DNA of 64,000 nucleotides from an uncultured Clostridia bacterium (GCA_947627235.1 CANQVG010000005.1:1-64000), one strand, 5' to 3'. Positions 52,320-61,587 are shown, numbered from the stretch's first letter. Notes: generated by a model from the letters alone, not told the origin. Program-made: numbers and translations.

Positions 52320-53276
52320 TTATATTTTTCTGAACACTGCGGCGTTCCAGATGTCGCGGTGCTTTTGCTCAATAAGCTCAAAGCCTTGGCGCTTTATTTC
52401 CCCGACAACCTCGTCTACTCTGCCGTCGATTATTCCGGAGAGTATCAGCGTGCCGCCCTGTCTCGCCGTCTCTGCGAAAAGCTCTTTCATATTCAGAAGC
52501 ACGTCGGCGACGATATTAGCGGCGACTATGTCGTATTTCCGGCAGACCGTCTTGTGAAGCTCAGGGTCGGCGACGGCGTCTCCGCAGTAAACCTCTGCTC
52601 TTGAGTCGTCAATGCCGTTATTTCCGGCGTTTTTGCGGGAAATCTTGGCGGCGTCAGGCGAAATGTCCACCCCGACGGCTCTGCCAGCGCCCAGAAGCAG
52701 CGCCGATATGAAAATAATCCCGCTGCCGCACCCGAGGTCGATTATGCTGTCCCCATCGCGGACGTATTTCTCAATCATTTCAAGGCAGAGCTGCGTGGTG
52801 TGGTGCCGTCCTGTGCCAAAGCTGTTTTCCGGGTCAAGCTCTACTATTACGCGTCCTTTCGGGTCGGGTACCTCCTCCCACGACGGCTTTATAATAAGCC
52901 TTTCGCCTATCGGCTGCGGCTTGAAAAACTTCTTCCACTCGTTCGCCCAGTCCTCCTCGCGGATGCTCCCGCTCTCAGTTCTGTAGGCTATTCCGAGCGA
53001 TGTCAGACGGTCGAGAGCATACTGAATCGACTCTTTCATCTGAGCGCCGTTAGCGTCGCCCGAAAGATAAACGGTCACATAAGCGTCGCCTGATGTCGCC
53101 GACTTTAAAAGCTCGTCGTCTATGTAATCCCAGCTCGTATTTTTCTCAGCGGCAAACTCCCTCACGTCCTCGGGGTCGTTGATGACAAGCCCAGTTATCC
53201 CCGCAGAAATCAGCGCCGCGGTGAGATTCTCAATATTTTCGTGGTCGGTATGTATTCTGAGTTCAAGCCAATCCAT
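52320..53276 (-). CDS. prmA: Ribosomal protein L11 methyltransferase
   Basis: 318 residues. An N-terminal L11-recognition domain (about 1-90, starting MDWLELRIHTDHE) and a C-terminal SAM-dependent methyltransferase with ENSFGTGRHHTTQL, IDLGCGSGI and ANIVADVLLNM, all diagnostic of PrmA. The ATG at 53276 has GAGAGG upstream; the longer frame to 53369 would run into the terminator-repeat region. Downstream of repeat copy A, which now separates it from cadA. Confidence 0.92.
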   Translation of the reverse strand: MDWLELRIHTDHENIENLTAALISAGITGLVINDPEDVREFAAEKNTSWDYIDDELLKSATSGDAYVTVYLSGDANGAQMKESIQYALDRLTSLGIAYRTESGSIREEDWANEWKKFFKPQPIGERLIIKPSWEEVPDPKGRVIVELDPENSFGTGRHHTTQLCLEMIEKYVRDGDSIIDLGCGSGIIFISALLLGAGRAVGVDISPDAAKISRKNAGNNGIDDSRAEVYCGDAVADPELHKTVCRKYDIVAANIVADVLLNMKELFAETARQGGTLILSGIIDGRVDEVVGEIKRQGFELIEQKHRDIWNAAVFRKI

Positions 53277-53367
53277 AAACTGCCTCTCTTTCACATTTTT
53301 AAACAGTGTAGCACAAATGTCAGGCACAGTCAAGCGCAGGGGGCTGCCAAAACGTGTACATAAAAAC

Positions 53368-53391
53368 AAGTTCCCTCTTTTGAGGGAACCT
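53368..53391 (-). terminator. Distal duplicate of the cadA terminator hairpin
   Basis: Identical for 24 bases to 53608-53631. This copy keeps the T-rich tail (TTGTTTTTATG on the minus strand), as expected if an element was inserted into the original terminator. Confidence 0.65.
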
Positions 53392-53607
53392 TATCCTTTT
53401 GATAACCGCTGTTTACGCACTGATATTTCAAAAATTATAAAAATCGGGGCTTTGCCGCGATTTTTATACCTCAATCGCCGCAGCTCATAACCCGCGCGTT
53501 TGCGCGGGTTATGAGCGTGAGCGTATGCGCAGGCGATGCAGGAGGGGATTACGGGGAACCCTTTCGGGGGTCCCCGTCAGAGGCTGTCGAAAAAATTCGA
53601 CAGCCTC
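53392..53607 (-). repeat. Modular hairpin repeat element, copy A
   Basis: About 216 bases, non-coding. Read on the minus strand: hairpin GAGGCTGTCGAA.../...TTCGACAGCCTC (53580-53607), hairpin CGGGGACCC/GGGTTCCCCG, a constant tract ending GCCTGCGCATACGC, a variable middle with a 15-bp perfect stem (53483-53516), then a hairpin around ATAAAAATCGCGGC / GCCCCGATTTTTAT, and a 40-base tail opening TTTTTGAAA. Copy B at 57702-57965 shares these parts in the opposite orientation, except for the middle. The stretch 53277-53635 holds no gene. Confidence 0.75.
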
Positions 53608-53631
53608 AAGTTCCCTCTTTTGAGGGAACCT
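53608..53631 (-). terminator. Proximal terminator hairpin of cadA
   Basis: GGTTCCCTC pairs with GAGGGAACT (minus strand). It lies directly after the cadA stop, but its T-tail has been displaced by repeat copy A. Confidence 0.65.
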
Positions 53632-53635
53632 GTTA

Positions 53636-55513
53636 TTACTTTTTTACATTGTAATTCAGCGCACGAAGCGAATTGAGTATCGCGAGTACTGTAACTCCGA
53701 CGTCGGCAAAAACAGCCGCCCACATACCCGCGTATCCGCAAAGCTCCAGTCCTATTATCACAAGCTTGGTTAAGAACGCGAAAGCCACGCACTGATAAAC
53801 TATTTTCATCGTCCTGCGCGAAATTTTTACGGCAAGCGGAAGCCGCGAAAGCCTGTCGTCAAGTATGACCACGTCGGCGGTCTCTATCGCCGCGTCTGAG
53901 CCGAGTCCGCCCATCGCCGCGCCGATATCGGCAAGCGCGAGTACGGGAGCATCGTTGATGCCGTCGCCTACAAAGGCGGTTTTTCCGCGGCTCTGTGACA
54001 TTATCCTCTCAAGCTCGGCACATTTCTCTTCCGGAGTTAGATTTGCCCTCACGTCGCTTATTCCCGCCTGCTCGGCAATCTTCTCTGCCGCCGTCCTGCT
54101 GTCACCCGAAAGAATCGTGACACTGTTGATTCCGAGCTTTTCAAGTGCTTTTACAGCGTCGCGGCTATCGGGTTTAAGCTCGTCTGCAAGAGTTATACTC
54201 CCGATTTTTTCGCCGTTTTTCATAACCGATACGCTGCCGTCCTCGCCCTTTTCAACCGAAATTTCATCTTCGCCGACTTTAGCGGTTATACCCCTCCCCG
54301 CCTTTTCACTGCTCTCTAAAATCAGCGAATCGTCAATCTTTTCGCCGTATGCCTTAACTATCGCCTTAGCTATCGGGTGTGTTGAGCGGCTCTCGGCATA
54401 AGCCGCAAATCTCAGAACGTCTTCGCCGCCCTCTACGGATACAACGCTCAGGTCGCCCTTGGTGAGGGTACCGGTTTTGTCGAGTGCGACCGACTTCAGC
54501 TTTGAAAGTGTTTCAATCGAAGACGTGCCCTTTATGAGTATGCCGTTGCGGGAGGCGCAGCCTATACCGGCAAAGAAGCTCAGCGGCACCGAAATTACAA
54601 ACGCGCATGGGCATGACACCACCAGCAGCGTGAGTCCGCGGTAAAACCACGAGGTGAATGTCTCGGCGTAGCCTGTGAAAATAGGACAGATAAACGCAAT
54701 AACGAGCGCAAGGGCAACCACCGCGACCGTGTATTTTTTGGCAAAACGGGTTATGAAGCGCTCGGTTTTTGCCTTTTTTTCCTGCGCGTTTTCAACAAGT
54801 TCGAGTATTCTTGCCGCGCCCGACTCGCCATAGGGCTTTGTGACTTTTATCTCAATCGTACCCGAGGTGTTGATACCGCCGCCGTAAACCGTATCGCCGA
54901 CGCCGCATAACACCGGCAGCGATTCACCGGTCAGCGCGGAGTTGTCGATGGCGGTCTCGCCGCTCAGTATAACACCGTCCGCAGCGATTCGCTCTCCCGC
55001 GACAGCTACCGCTATGTCGCCCGGGACAACCTCCTCGACCGGCACGGTGACAAGCTCGCCGCCACGCCTAAGCGTTACGCTGTCTGGTCTTAGCGCCAGA
55101 AGCGCGGTCACAGAGCGGCGCGAACGCTCGCAGGCTACGTCCTCCAAAAGCTCGCCTATCGAGTAAAACAGCATTACCGCCGCCGCTTCGGTGTATTCGC
55201 CTATCGCGAAAGCGCCTACGGTCGCTATGGTCATAAGAAATTCCTCGTCTATTGAAAACTCAGTGAACAGCTCCTTAAGCGCGCCTAAAATAACCTCCGC
55301 GCCTACGATAAGGTAAGCGGCTATAAGCATAGCAAGCTTAACTGCGGGAACCGGCACAAAGAACGACGCCACGAAAAGCACTCCGGCGGCTATTATCTTA
55401 ATAAGCTGAACCTTTACCGAGCCCTCTTCGTGCTCACCGTCAGACTTTTCCTCGCGGACGACGCCGCTCTCGGAGCATACGTTTTCAAGCTCGCATACAT
55501 TTTCATTTGACAT
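53636..55513 (-). CDS. cadA: Heavy-metal P1B-type ATPase (zinc/cadmium/lead efflux)
   Basis: 625 residues with the standard order: N-terminal helices, actuator domain TGES (in NSALTGESLPV), CPC metal motif in VVSCPCAFVISVPL, phosphorylation DKTGTLTKG, nucleotide-binding STHPIAKAI and the hinge GDGINDAPVLALA. There is no HMA domain; the 35-residue head is acidic with a few Cys (NVCELENVCSE). The CPC motif together with the adjacent CadC/SmtB-type repressor points to Zn/Cd/Pb export. It follows arsR by 18 bases. Confidence 0.93.
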   Translation of the reverse strand: MSNENVCELENVCSESGVVREEKSDGEHEEGSVKVQLIKIIAAGVLFVASFFVPVPAVKLAMLIAAYLIVGAEVILGALKELFTEFSIDEEFLMTIATVGAFAIGEYTEAAAVMLFYSIGELLEDVACERSRRSVTALLALRPDSVTLRRGGELVTVPVEEVVPGDIAVAVAGERIAADGVILSGETAIDNSALTGESLPVLCGVGDTVYGGGINTSGTIEIKVTKPYGESGAARILELVENAQEKKAKTERFITRFAKKYTVAVVALALVIAFICPIFTGYAETFTSWFYRGLTLLVVSCPCAFVISVPLSFFAGIGCASRNGILIKGTSSIETLSKLKSVALDKTGTLTKGDLSVVSVEGGEDVLRFAAYAESRSTHPIAKAIVKAYGEKIDDSLILESSEKAGRGITAKVGEDEISVEKGEDGSVSVMKNGEKIGSITLADELKPDSRDAVKALEKLGINSVTILSGDSRTAAEKIAEQAGISDVRANLTPEEKCAELERIMSQSRGKTAFVGDGINDAPVLALADIGAAMGGLGSDAAIETADVVILDDRLSRLPLAVKISRRTMKIVYQCVAFAFLTKLVIIGLELCGYAGMWAAVFADVGVTVLAILNSLRALNYNVKK

Positions 55514-55531
55514 ATTTATCCCCCTCCGAAT

Positions 55532-55912
55532 TTATTCCGAAATATGTTCAAGACCAGTCGCGAGCATCGTCGAAACATGCCCGTCGGCTATCGAATAGTA
55601 GAGCGATTTACCCTCGCGGCGATATTTCACAAGTCCCGCCTGCTTGAGCGTCCGAAGCTGGTGAGAAACAGCAGACTGACTGACTCCGACAAGCTCCTGT
55701 ATATCGCAAACGCACATTTCACCGCCCAAAAGGCAGAAAAGTATCCTTACGCGGGTCATATCCGAAAGCGCCTTGAATAGCTCGCTGACAAAATAAGCTT
55801 CCTCCTCGGTTATCATCTTGTCGGCAAGACGCTTCACAAGCTCGATGTTTTTTCCTCCGCACTCGATGTGGTGCGGACATTCTGCGCATTGCAGCTCTTT
55901 TTCCTCGGACAT
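55532..55912 (-). CDS. ArsR/SmtB-family metal-sensing repressor (CadC-like)
   Basis: 126 residues. Helix-turn-helix around VCDIQELVGVSQSAVSHQLRTLKQAG. Both classical metal sites look present: the N-terminal/alpha-3 site with C9, C12 and C67, C69 (MCVCD), used by CadC for Cd/Pb, and the alpha-5 zinc site D110-x-H112-x10-H123-x2-E126. The ATG at 55912 has AAAGGAGG upstream. It is first in the operon with cadA, and a matching operator overlaps the transcription start. Confidence 0.92.
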   Translation of the reverse strand: MSEEKELQCAECPHHIECGGKNIELVKRLADKMITEEEAYFVSELFKALSDMTRVRILFCLLGGEMCVCDIQELVGVSQSAVSHQLRTLKQAGLVKYRREGKSLYYSIADGHVSTMLATGLEHISE

Positions 55913-55935
55913 ACTGTTTCCTCCTTTGAAACAAC

Positions 55936-55955
55936 ATATGAATAACTGTTCATAT
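55936..55955. promoter_or_regulatory. ArsR/SmtB operator
   Basis: ATATGAATAACTGTTCATAT; on the minus strand the core reads TGAACA-GT-TATTCA, the 12-2-12 inverted repeat known for SmtB/CadC-type repressors, placed over the predicted start of transcription. Confidence 0.75.
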
Positions 55956-55958
55956 ATT

Positions 55959-55986
55959 ATTATATTCATTTTCACCTTAATGTCAA
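55959..55986 (-). promoter_or_regulatory. Promoter of arsR-cadA
   Basis: On the minus strand TTGACA (55981-55986), 16-base spacer, TATAAT (55959-55964). Confidence 0.7.
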
Positions 55987-56060
55987 CAGGCAGATTATCA
56001 TCAATATATTGACGTATAATAATGTAGATTCAGACTTTCCAAAAAAATTTTAAAAAACCG

Positions 56061-56091
56061 TTGACTCTCCCCTTTACGGCAATGATATACT
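56061..56091 (+). promoter_or_regulatory. MerR-type promoter with 19-base spacer
   Basis: TTGACT (56061-56066), 19-base spacer, TATACT (56086-56091). The over-long spacer, carrying CTCCCC...ACGG, is the hallmark of promoters activated by MerR proteins, so the following regulator probably controls itself. Confidence 0.65.
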
Positions 56092-56142
56092 GATACTGCA
56101 AGGAAGGATCCGCCTTAGCAATTCACAAAAGGAAGTGTTCCG

Positions 56143-57651
56143 ATGTACAAGATAGGCGAGCTTTCAAAGCTCAGCAAACTCACTGTCAAAACCATTCGCT
56201 ACTACGACAGCGTCGGTATCCTCGCGCCGGACTATATTGACCGTTTCACCGGCTACCGCTACTACTCCGCCGCGAAGCTCGGGGTCTGCAACCGTATAGC
56301 TGCGCTCAAGGAACTCGGGTTTTCGCTCGAAGAAATCCGTCTGCATCTCGACGCCGACTCCGCTGAGGACATTGCCGCGCTCATTGACCGCAAGTCGGAA
56401 GAGCTGCGGATGACCGTCGGCGAGGCTGAAGAAAGGCTGAGACGTCTCGGGACATTCAGAAACATCATCGTGAAGGGAGAACTCAAAATGTTCGATATGG
56501 TCATCAAAAAAGCCGACTCGATAAACGTCGCCTATAAGCGGGAGGTTTTCGCTTCGAAAAAAGACGCCGTCGAAGCTTTGGCGGAGATGAAAAGCGCGCT
56601 TCCCGACAAAATAGACGGACAGCGCACGGTCATAATAAATTACGAGACAAACTATCGCGAAAACGATCTCGACCTCGGCATCTGCGCGGAAATCTACGGC
56701 AGGATTCCGAAAGACTGCGGATATACGGAGCGCACGCTCGCTTTTTTGGGCGACACCGCCTCGGTGATATGCCGCAGCGAAGAACTCGAAGATGCCTACA
56801 GCTCGCTCTTAAAGCAGCTCAACGACCTGCCCGCGCAGATTATCGGCGCTTTTTACGAAATCGGCTACGATGACGGGACTGTCGAGCTAAAGGTACCCGT
56901 CTACATCATTCCTAAGGAGGACGCACAAAAGAAACAGCCCGCGCTTATACCTTTTGAAAACGACCCCGAGGCACTCGGAAAGTGGAAGCTTTTGGACGTA
57001 GTGCCGAGCGAGGAGCAGTTTTTATACGGTCATAAAAAGTTTGGTCATGATGTCTTCCTAAATGAGCTTTACTTCTTTGAAAACGGCGAGCCATACTGGT
57101 CGATATCGGGTTGGACTAAGGGAACAATTCAATTCAAAAGTCGCAGCAACTGCAAATACACAATCAAGACTGTCGACAGTCATCGTCTGCTTTTCCTTGA
57201 AATGTGCTATCCAAGCGAAAACCTGCTGCCGCTGTTCTGGGTGTATGAAAAGGAGTCGGACAAGGTCTGGAAGAAGGAGGAAATCCGTCGCTGCGACAAC
57301 ATTGATTTGCCATTCGTTGACGACGAAAGCGTTCACGGCAGATGGGTAACCGTCGACTTCTGCCACCGCGCCGAAGACTTCGACCCGAAAAAACTAAGCC
57401 GGTCGAAAGAACAGCTTTTCCTGAAGTCGCTGACGTTCAATGAAAACGGCGTCCTGATATTCCGCACGGAACACGATAACACGCTGAAATGGACTAAGGG
57501 CTTTGTACTCAACAGGGGTAGCGGCACCGCATCGGCATATGAAATATGCTCGATTGGCGGCAGGGAGTATATGTTTTACGAGTGGAAGTCGGGCGACTAC
57601 GTCTACGGCAATCCGCCGCATATCTACTTCTACATACTTGCAAGAGAATGA
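56143..57651 (+). CDS. MerR-family regulator with large duplicated C-terminal sensor
   Basis: 502 residues, far longer than most MerR proteins. The winged helix (1-70, MYKIGELSKLSKLTVKTIRYYD) is followed by a coiled coil (about 75-110), a GyrI-like small-molecule domain (about 120-265) and two related units of roughly 115 residues each (about 270-385 and 387-502; compare ENDPEALGKWKLLDVV with VDDESVHGRWVTVDF). AAAGGAAG lies 9 bases before the ATG. It is divergent from arsR-cadA but has no Cys metal site, so drug or lipid-like ligands are likelier than metals. The next gene is convergent, so its target besides itself is unclear. Confidence 0.85.
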   Translation: MYKIGELSKLSKLTVKTIRYYDSVGILAPDYIDRFTGYRYYSAAKLGVCNRIAALKELGFSLEEIRLHLDADSAEDIAALIDRKSEELRMTVGEAEERLRRLGTFRNIIVKGELKMFDMVIKKADSINVAYKREVFASKKDAVEALAEMKSALPDKIDGQRTVIINYETNYRENDLDLGICAEIYGRIPKDCGYTERTLAFLGDTASVICRSEELEDAYSSLLKQLNDLPAQIIGAFYEIGYDDGTVELKVPVYIIPKEDAQKKQPALIPFENDPEALGKWKLLDVVPSEEQFLYGHKKFGHDVFLNELYFFENGEPYWSISGWTKGTIQFKSRSNCKYTIKTVDSHRLLFLEMCYPSENLLPLFWVYEKESDKVWKKEEIRRCDNIDLPFVDDESVHGRWVTVDFCHRAEDFDPKKLSRSKEQLFLKSLTFNENGVLIFRTEHDNTLKWTKGFVLNRGSGTASAYEICSIGGREYMFYEWKSGDYVYGNPPHIYFYILARE

Positions 57652-57678
57652 AAAGAACGGTGTCGTTTCCTACAAAAA

Positions 57679-57701
57679 GCGCCTCTCTGATGAGAGGCGC
57701 T
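57679..57701 (+). terminator. Proximal terminator hairpin of the MerR gene
   Basis: AGCGCCTCT pairs with AGAGGCGCT around CTGATG, preceded by an A-tract; it lacks a T-tail because repeat copy B follows immediately. Confidence 0.65.
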
Positions 57702-57965
57702 GAGGCTGTCGAAAATTCGACAGCCTCTGACGGGGAACCCCGAAAGGGTTCCCCGTAATCCCCTCCTGCATCGCCTGCGCATACGCCACGTACGAACGCG
57801 GGGTTTTGTCCGCAGGACAACTGAGACGCTTTGCGCCGAAGGCAGTACTGCGGCTACAAAACCAGCTTTCGTTTGCGGCAGATTAAGGTATAAAAATCGC
57901 GGCAAAGCCCCGATTTTTATGGTTTTTGAAAAAATATACGTGAACAGAGTTCATCGACAAACTGA
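57702..57965 (+). repeat. Modular hairpin repeat element, copy B
   Basis: About 264 bases, inverted relative to copy A. Hairpin GAGGCTGTCGAA/TTCGACAGCCTC (57702-57727), hairpin CGGGGAACCC/GGGTTCCCCG, then the constant tract to GCGCATACGC (59 bases with one difference from copy A). A variable middle of about 100 bases is unrelated to that of copy A. The AAAAATCGCGGC...GATTTTTAT hairpin and a tail starting TTTTTGAAA follow. The stretch 57652-58001 has no gene. Confidence 0.75.
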
Positions 57966-57988
57966 GCGTCTCTCTGATGAGAGGCGCT
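57966..57988. terminator. Distal duplicate of the terminator hairpin, shared with the ECF S component gene
   Basis: Matches 57679-57701 at 22 of 23 positions and carries the T-tail (CGCTTTTGC). It can stop MerR readthrough and, on the other strand, the convergent gene ending at 58002. Confidence 0.65.
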
Positions 57989-58001
57989 TTTGCTTTGAAA
58001 A

Positions 58002-58670
58002 TCATTCCTTATTTGCTATATAAACCCACACTGCGAGGGCGGATACCGCCAGAAACACGGCGGCTATCGCGAGGTTTACATACCACTTTCTCTCGCGGGA
58101 ATCCCGCTCGGAAATGATGTCGCGGAAATATGTCGACTTGAGCGGCTTTAAAAGCGCGAAATAGAGCGGTATAGACACCGCCACGGCTATCACGGCGTTT
58201 ACACTCGATGTCAGCAGGTTGGTAGCGGATGCAGTCAGAGCGGTCTGTACCGCGGAACCGTAGGCGAGACGCTGTATCGCATACGTTCTTAAGACGTAGA
58301 GCACGATATAAACAAGCTGTCCGACCACGGCGCTGACGGCGATGTGCGCGGTTTCTCCGCCTATTCTTTTCTCGCGCTTGGCAAGATATCCGCAGATGAA
58401 GCCCATCGCGAATTTTGAAAGAAACGTAAACGGCGCCGAGATTATATAAACCGGGTCCAGAAGGTCATACAGCCCCGCACCTATTCCCGAAGCAAGCCCG
58501 CCCGCAAGCGGTCCGAAAAGAAGCCCGGCCAAAAGACACATAGAATTTCCGAAGTGAATCCGAGTTATCAAGACGCCGTTAGGAATCTTTATCTGAAGAT
58601 AGTTTCCCACAAAGCAGAGCGCCGCCATAAGACCGACGGCGACAATAGTCGCAAGTTTTTTGTTTTTCAT
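58002..58670 (-). CDS. ECF transporter S component, vitamin unknown
   Basis: 222 residues, six membrane helices plus one C-terminal helix. The block IHFGNSMCLLAGLLFGPLAGGLASGIGAGLYD and FLSKFAMGFICGYLAKRE is typical of ECF-type substrate-binding subunits, which share a common energy module encoded elsewhere. GAGGTGAT precedes the ATG. No riboswitch was seen in the leader. The substrate cannot be deduced. Confidence 0.8.
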   Translation of the reverse strand: MKNKKLATIVAVGLMAALCFVGNYLQIKIPNGVLITRIHFGNSMCLLAGLLFGPLAGGLASGIGAGLYDLLDPVYIISAPFTFLSKFAMGFICGYLAKREKRIGGETAHIAVSAVVGQLVYIVLYVLRTYAIQRLAYGSAVQTALTASATNLLTSSVNAVIAVAVSIPLYFALLKPLKSTYFRDIISERDSRERKWYVNLAIAAVFLAVSALAVWVYIANKE

Positions 58671-58699
58671 CTGATCACCTCATAGGTTTTATTGTCGCT

Positions 58700-58728
58700 A
58701 TTATATCCCTCCGCTGCTGAAAATGCAA
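58700..58728 (-). promoter_or_regulatory. Promoter of the ECF S component gene
   Basis: On the minus strand TTGCAT (58723-58728), 17-base spacer, TATAAT (58700-58705). Confidence 0.6.
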
Positions 58729-58766
58729 ACACCCGAAAGTCTGCCGTAAAATTTATTATTTTATGC

Positions 58767-58814
58767 AAAATAACCGTCCTGAACTCCGTTATAATCGGAA
58801 AGGACGGTTATTTT
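58767..58814 (-). terminator. Terminator of yebC
   Basis: AAAATAACCGTCCT (58767-58780) pairs with AGGACGGTTATTTT (58801-58814); a shorter CCG/CGG pair closes the interior. Confidence 0.75.
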
Positions 58815-58914
58815 CACAACAAATTCAGTCACAAAAGTTTTTCCAAATGTATTCCGAAAAATCACGCACAAACAGTCACCGGTTTTACATCGAATTTTTG
58901 TGCAATAAGTAGAA

Positions 58915-59658
58915 TCAGTCTTCTTCCGGCTCCTCGGGCATATCCCAGTTGTGGAAGACCTCCTGAACGTCGTCATCGTCGTCGAGGGTGTCCAAAAGCA
59001 GGTTCATATAACGTATCTGGTCGGGGTCGGAAAGAGTGGTGTAGGTCGAGGGTACCATAGCATCCTCGGCGGATACCACGGAATAACCCATCGCTTTCAA
59101 GGCTTCGGCTACCTTGAAGACGTCGTTTGGCTCGGCAGTTACCTCAACTGAATCATCCTCGATATTGAAATCAGTCGCTCCGGCATCAAAGCAGTCCTCC
59201 ATAAGCTTATCTTCGTCGCAGCCGTTGTTTTCAAGGACGATAACGCCCTTGCGCGTGAACATAAACGACACGCAGCCGGTGGTTCCCATGTTGCCGCCGA
59301 ATTTGTCAAAATAGTGACGGACGTTTCCGGCGGTGCGGTTCTTATTGTCGGTCAGGCACTCGACGATTACTGCGACTCCGCCCGCGCCGTAGCCCTCGTA
59401 GACCATAGTCTCGTAGCTGTTTTTATCGGTATCTCCGGCCGCCTTTTTGATAACGCGCTCAATATTGTCGTTCGGGACGTTATTCGCCTTTGCCTTTGAG
59501 ATAAGGTCACGCAGCTTGGAGTTGGAGGCAGGGTCGGAACCGCCCTCCTTGACGCATACGGTTATTTCTCTTCCGATACGGGTGAAAATCTTCGCCTTTG
59601 CGCCGTCGGCGGCTTCCTTTTTGCGTTTGATATTGTTCCACTTTGAATGTCCGGACAT
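58915..59658 (-). CDS. yebC: YebC/PmpR family protein (TACO1-like translation factor)
   Basis: 247 residues. The signature MSGHSKWNNIKRKKEAADG at the start, GREITVCVKEGG and YEGYGAGGVAVIVECLTDN are diagnostic. Family members are DNA-binding regulators or, as shown for the YebC2 branch, helpers for translation of proline-rich stretches; the branch cannot be fixed here. The ATG at 59658 has AGGAG 9 bases upstream. Monocistronic with its own promoter. Confidence 0.93.
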   Translation of the reverse strand: MSGHSKWNNIKRKKEAADGAKAKIFTRIGREITVCVKEGGSDPASNSKLRDLISKAKANNVPNDNIERVIKKAAGDTDKNSYETMVYEGYGAGGVAVIVECLTDNKNRTAGNVRHYFDKFGGNMGTTGCVSFMFTRKGVIVLENNGCDEDKLMEDCFDAGATDFNIEDDSVEVTAEPNDVFKVAEALKAMGYSVVSAEDAMVPSTYTTLSDPDQIRYMNLLLDTLDDDDDVQEVFHNWDMPEEPEED

Positions 59659-59695
59659 AAAAATTGCTCCTATCAAAAATGATTTTATCTGTGTA

Positions 59696-59724
59696 ATTAT
59701 ACCACATATTTGCGCGCGGGTCAA
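59696..59724 (-). promoter_or_regulatory. Promoter of yebC
   Basis: On the minus strand TTGACC (59719-59724), 17-base spacer, TATAAT (59696-59701). Confidence 0.65.
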
Positions 59725-59891
59725 GTATGATTCAGAAAGTATACGCAACAAGACGGTTTTCTTCTATCTCTTTCAGCCACTTTTTTCGTAGAAACCGCTG
59801 GTGTAACCGTCATAGGGTCCGATGCTGAGAAGAAAACGGCTCTTTCCGACATTTCGTAACCGATTTCACGGTATTCAATGCTCACTTGTTT

Positions 59892-60272
59892 TTATCGCAT
59901 ATCGCATATCATTCCGAAAATTTCTCGCAGACGCTCGCTCTCGCCTACAAGGTAAAGATACCCGAAGAGACATTCAAGTCCCGTAGCGCGGCGGTAGTCC
60001 TGCGCCGAGGAATGTTTCGGAGGGGTTATGCTGTCGGCGTTTCTGCCGCGCTTATAAACCGCCTGCTCTTCCTCTGTCAGACGGTCAAATATGCGCTCTA
60101 CCGCCTCCGACTGATATTCGCAGCAGACATATTTCACCGCCTCGTTGTGAAGCTTTCCCGCGGGCATATTTGCCTGAGTGACTATCATTTCTCTGACGAA
60201 CTGCTCATATACCGCGTCGCCCAGAAAGGCAAGCGCGGCTGTACCGTATTGATTCGCATCACGCCTTGTCAT
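59892..60272 (-). CDS. mrnC: Mini-ribonuclease III
   Basis: 126 residues: a lone RNase III catalytic domain without a dsRNA-binding domain, which matures 23S rRNA in Firmicutes. ALAFLGDAVYEQFVRE carries the catalytic Asp of the signature, and ATGLECLFGYLYL has the closing Glu. It starts 4 bases after the obgE stop, so it is co-transcribed with it. Confidence 0.93.
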   Translation of the reverse strand: MTRRDANQYGTAALAFLGDAVYEQFVREMIVTQANMPAGKLHNEAVKYVCCEYQSEAVERIFDRLTEEEQAVYKRGRNADSITPPKHSSAQDYRRATGLECLFGYLYLVGESERLREIFGMICDMR

Positions 60273-60276
60273 CGGG

Positions 60277-61587
<1,311 letters not shown>

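Noticed and set aside
53470-53607. CRISPR-like repeat array in the 53.4 kb gap
   Set aside because: The stems are all different and there are no regularly spaced direct repeats; the region is the modular hairpin element.
59725-59891. Possible small minus-strand gene (GTG near 59883) after mrnC
   Set aside because: No clear ribosome site and two competing frames (one ends IGPYDGYTSGFYEKSG); it looks like decayed coding sequence at best and cannot be assigned.
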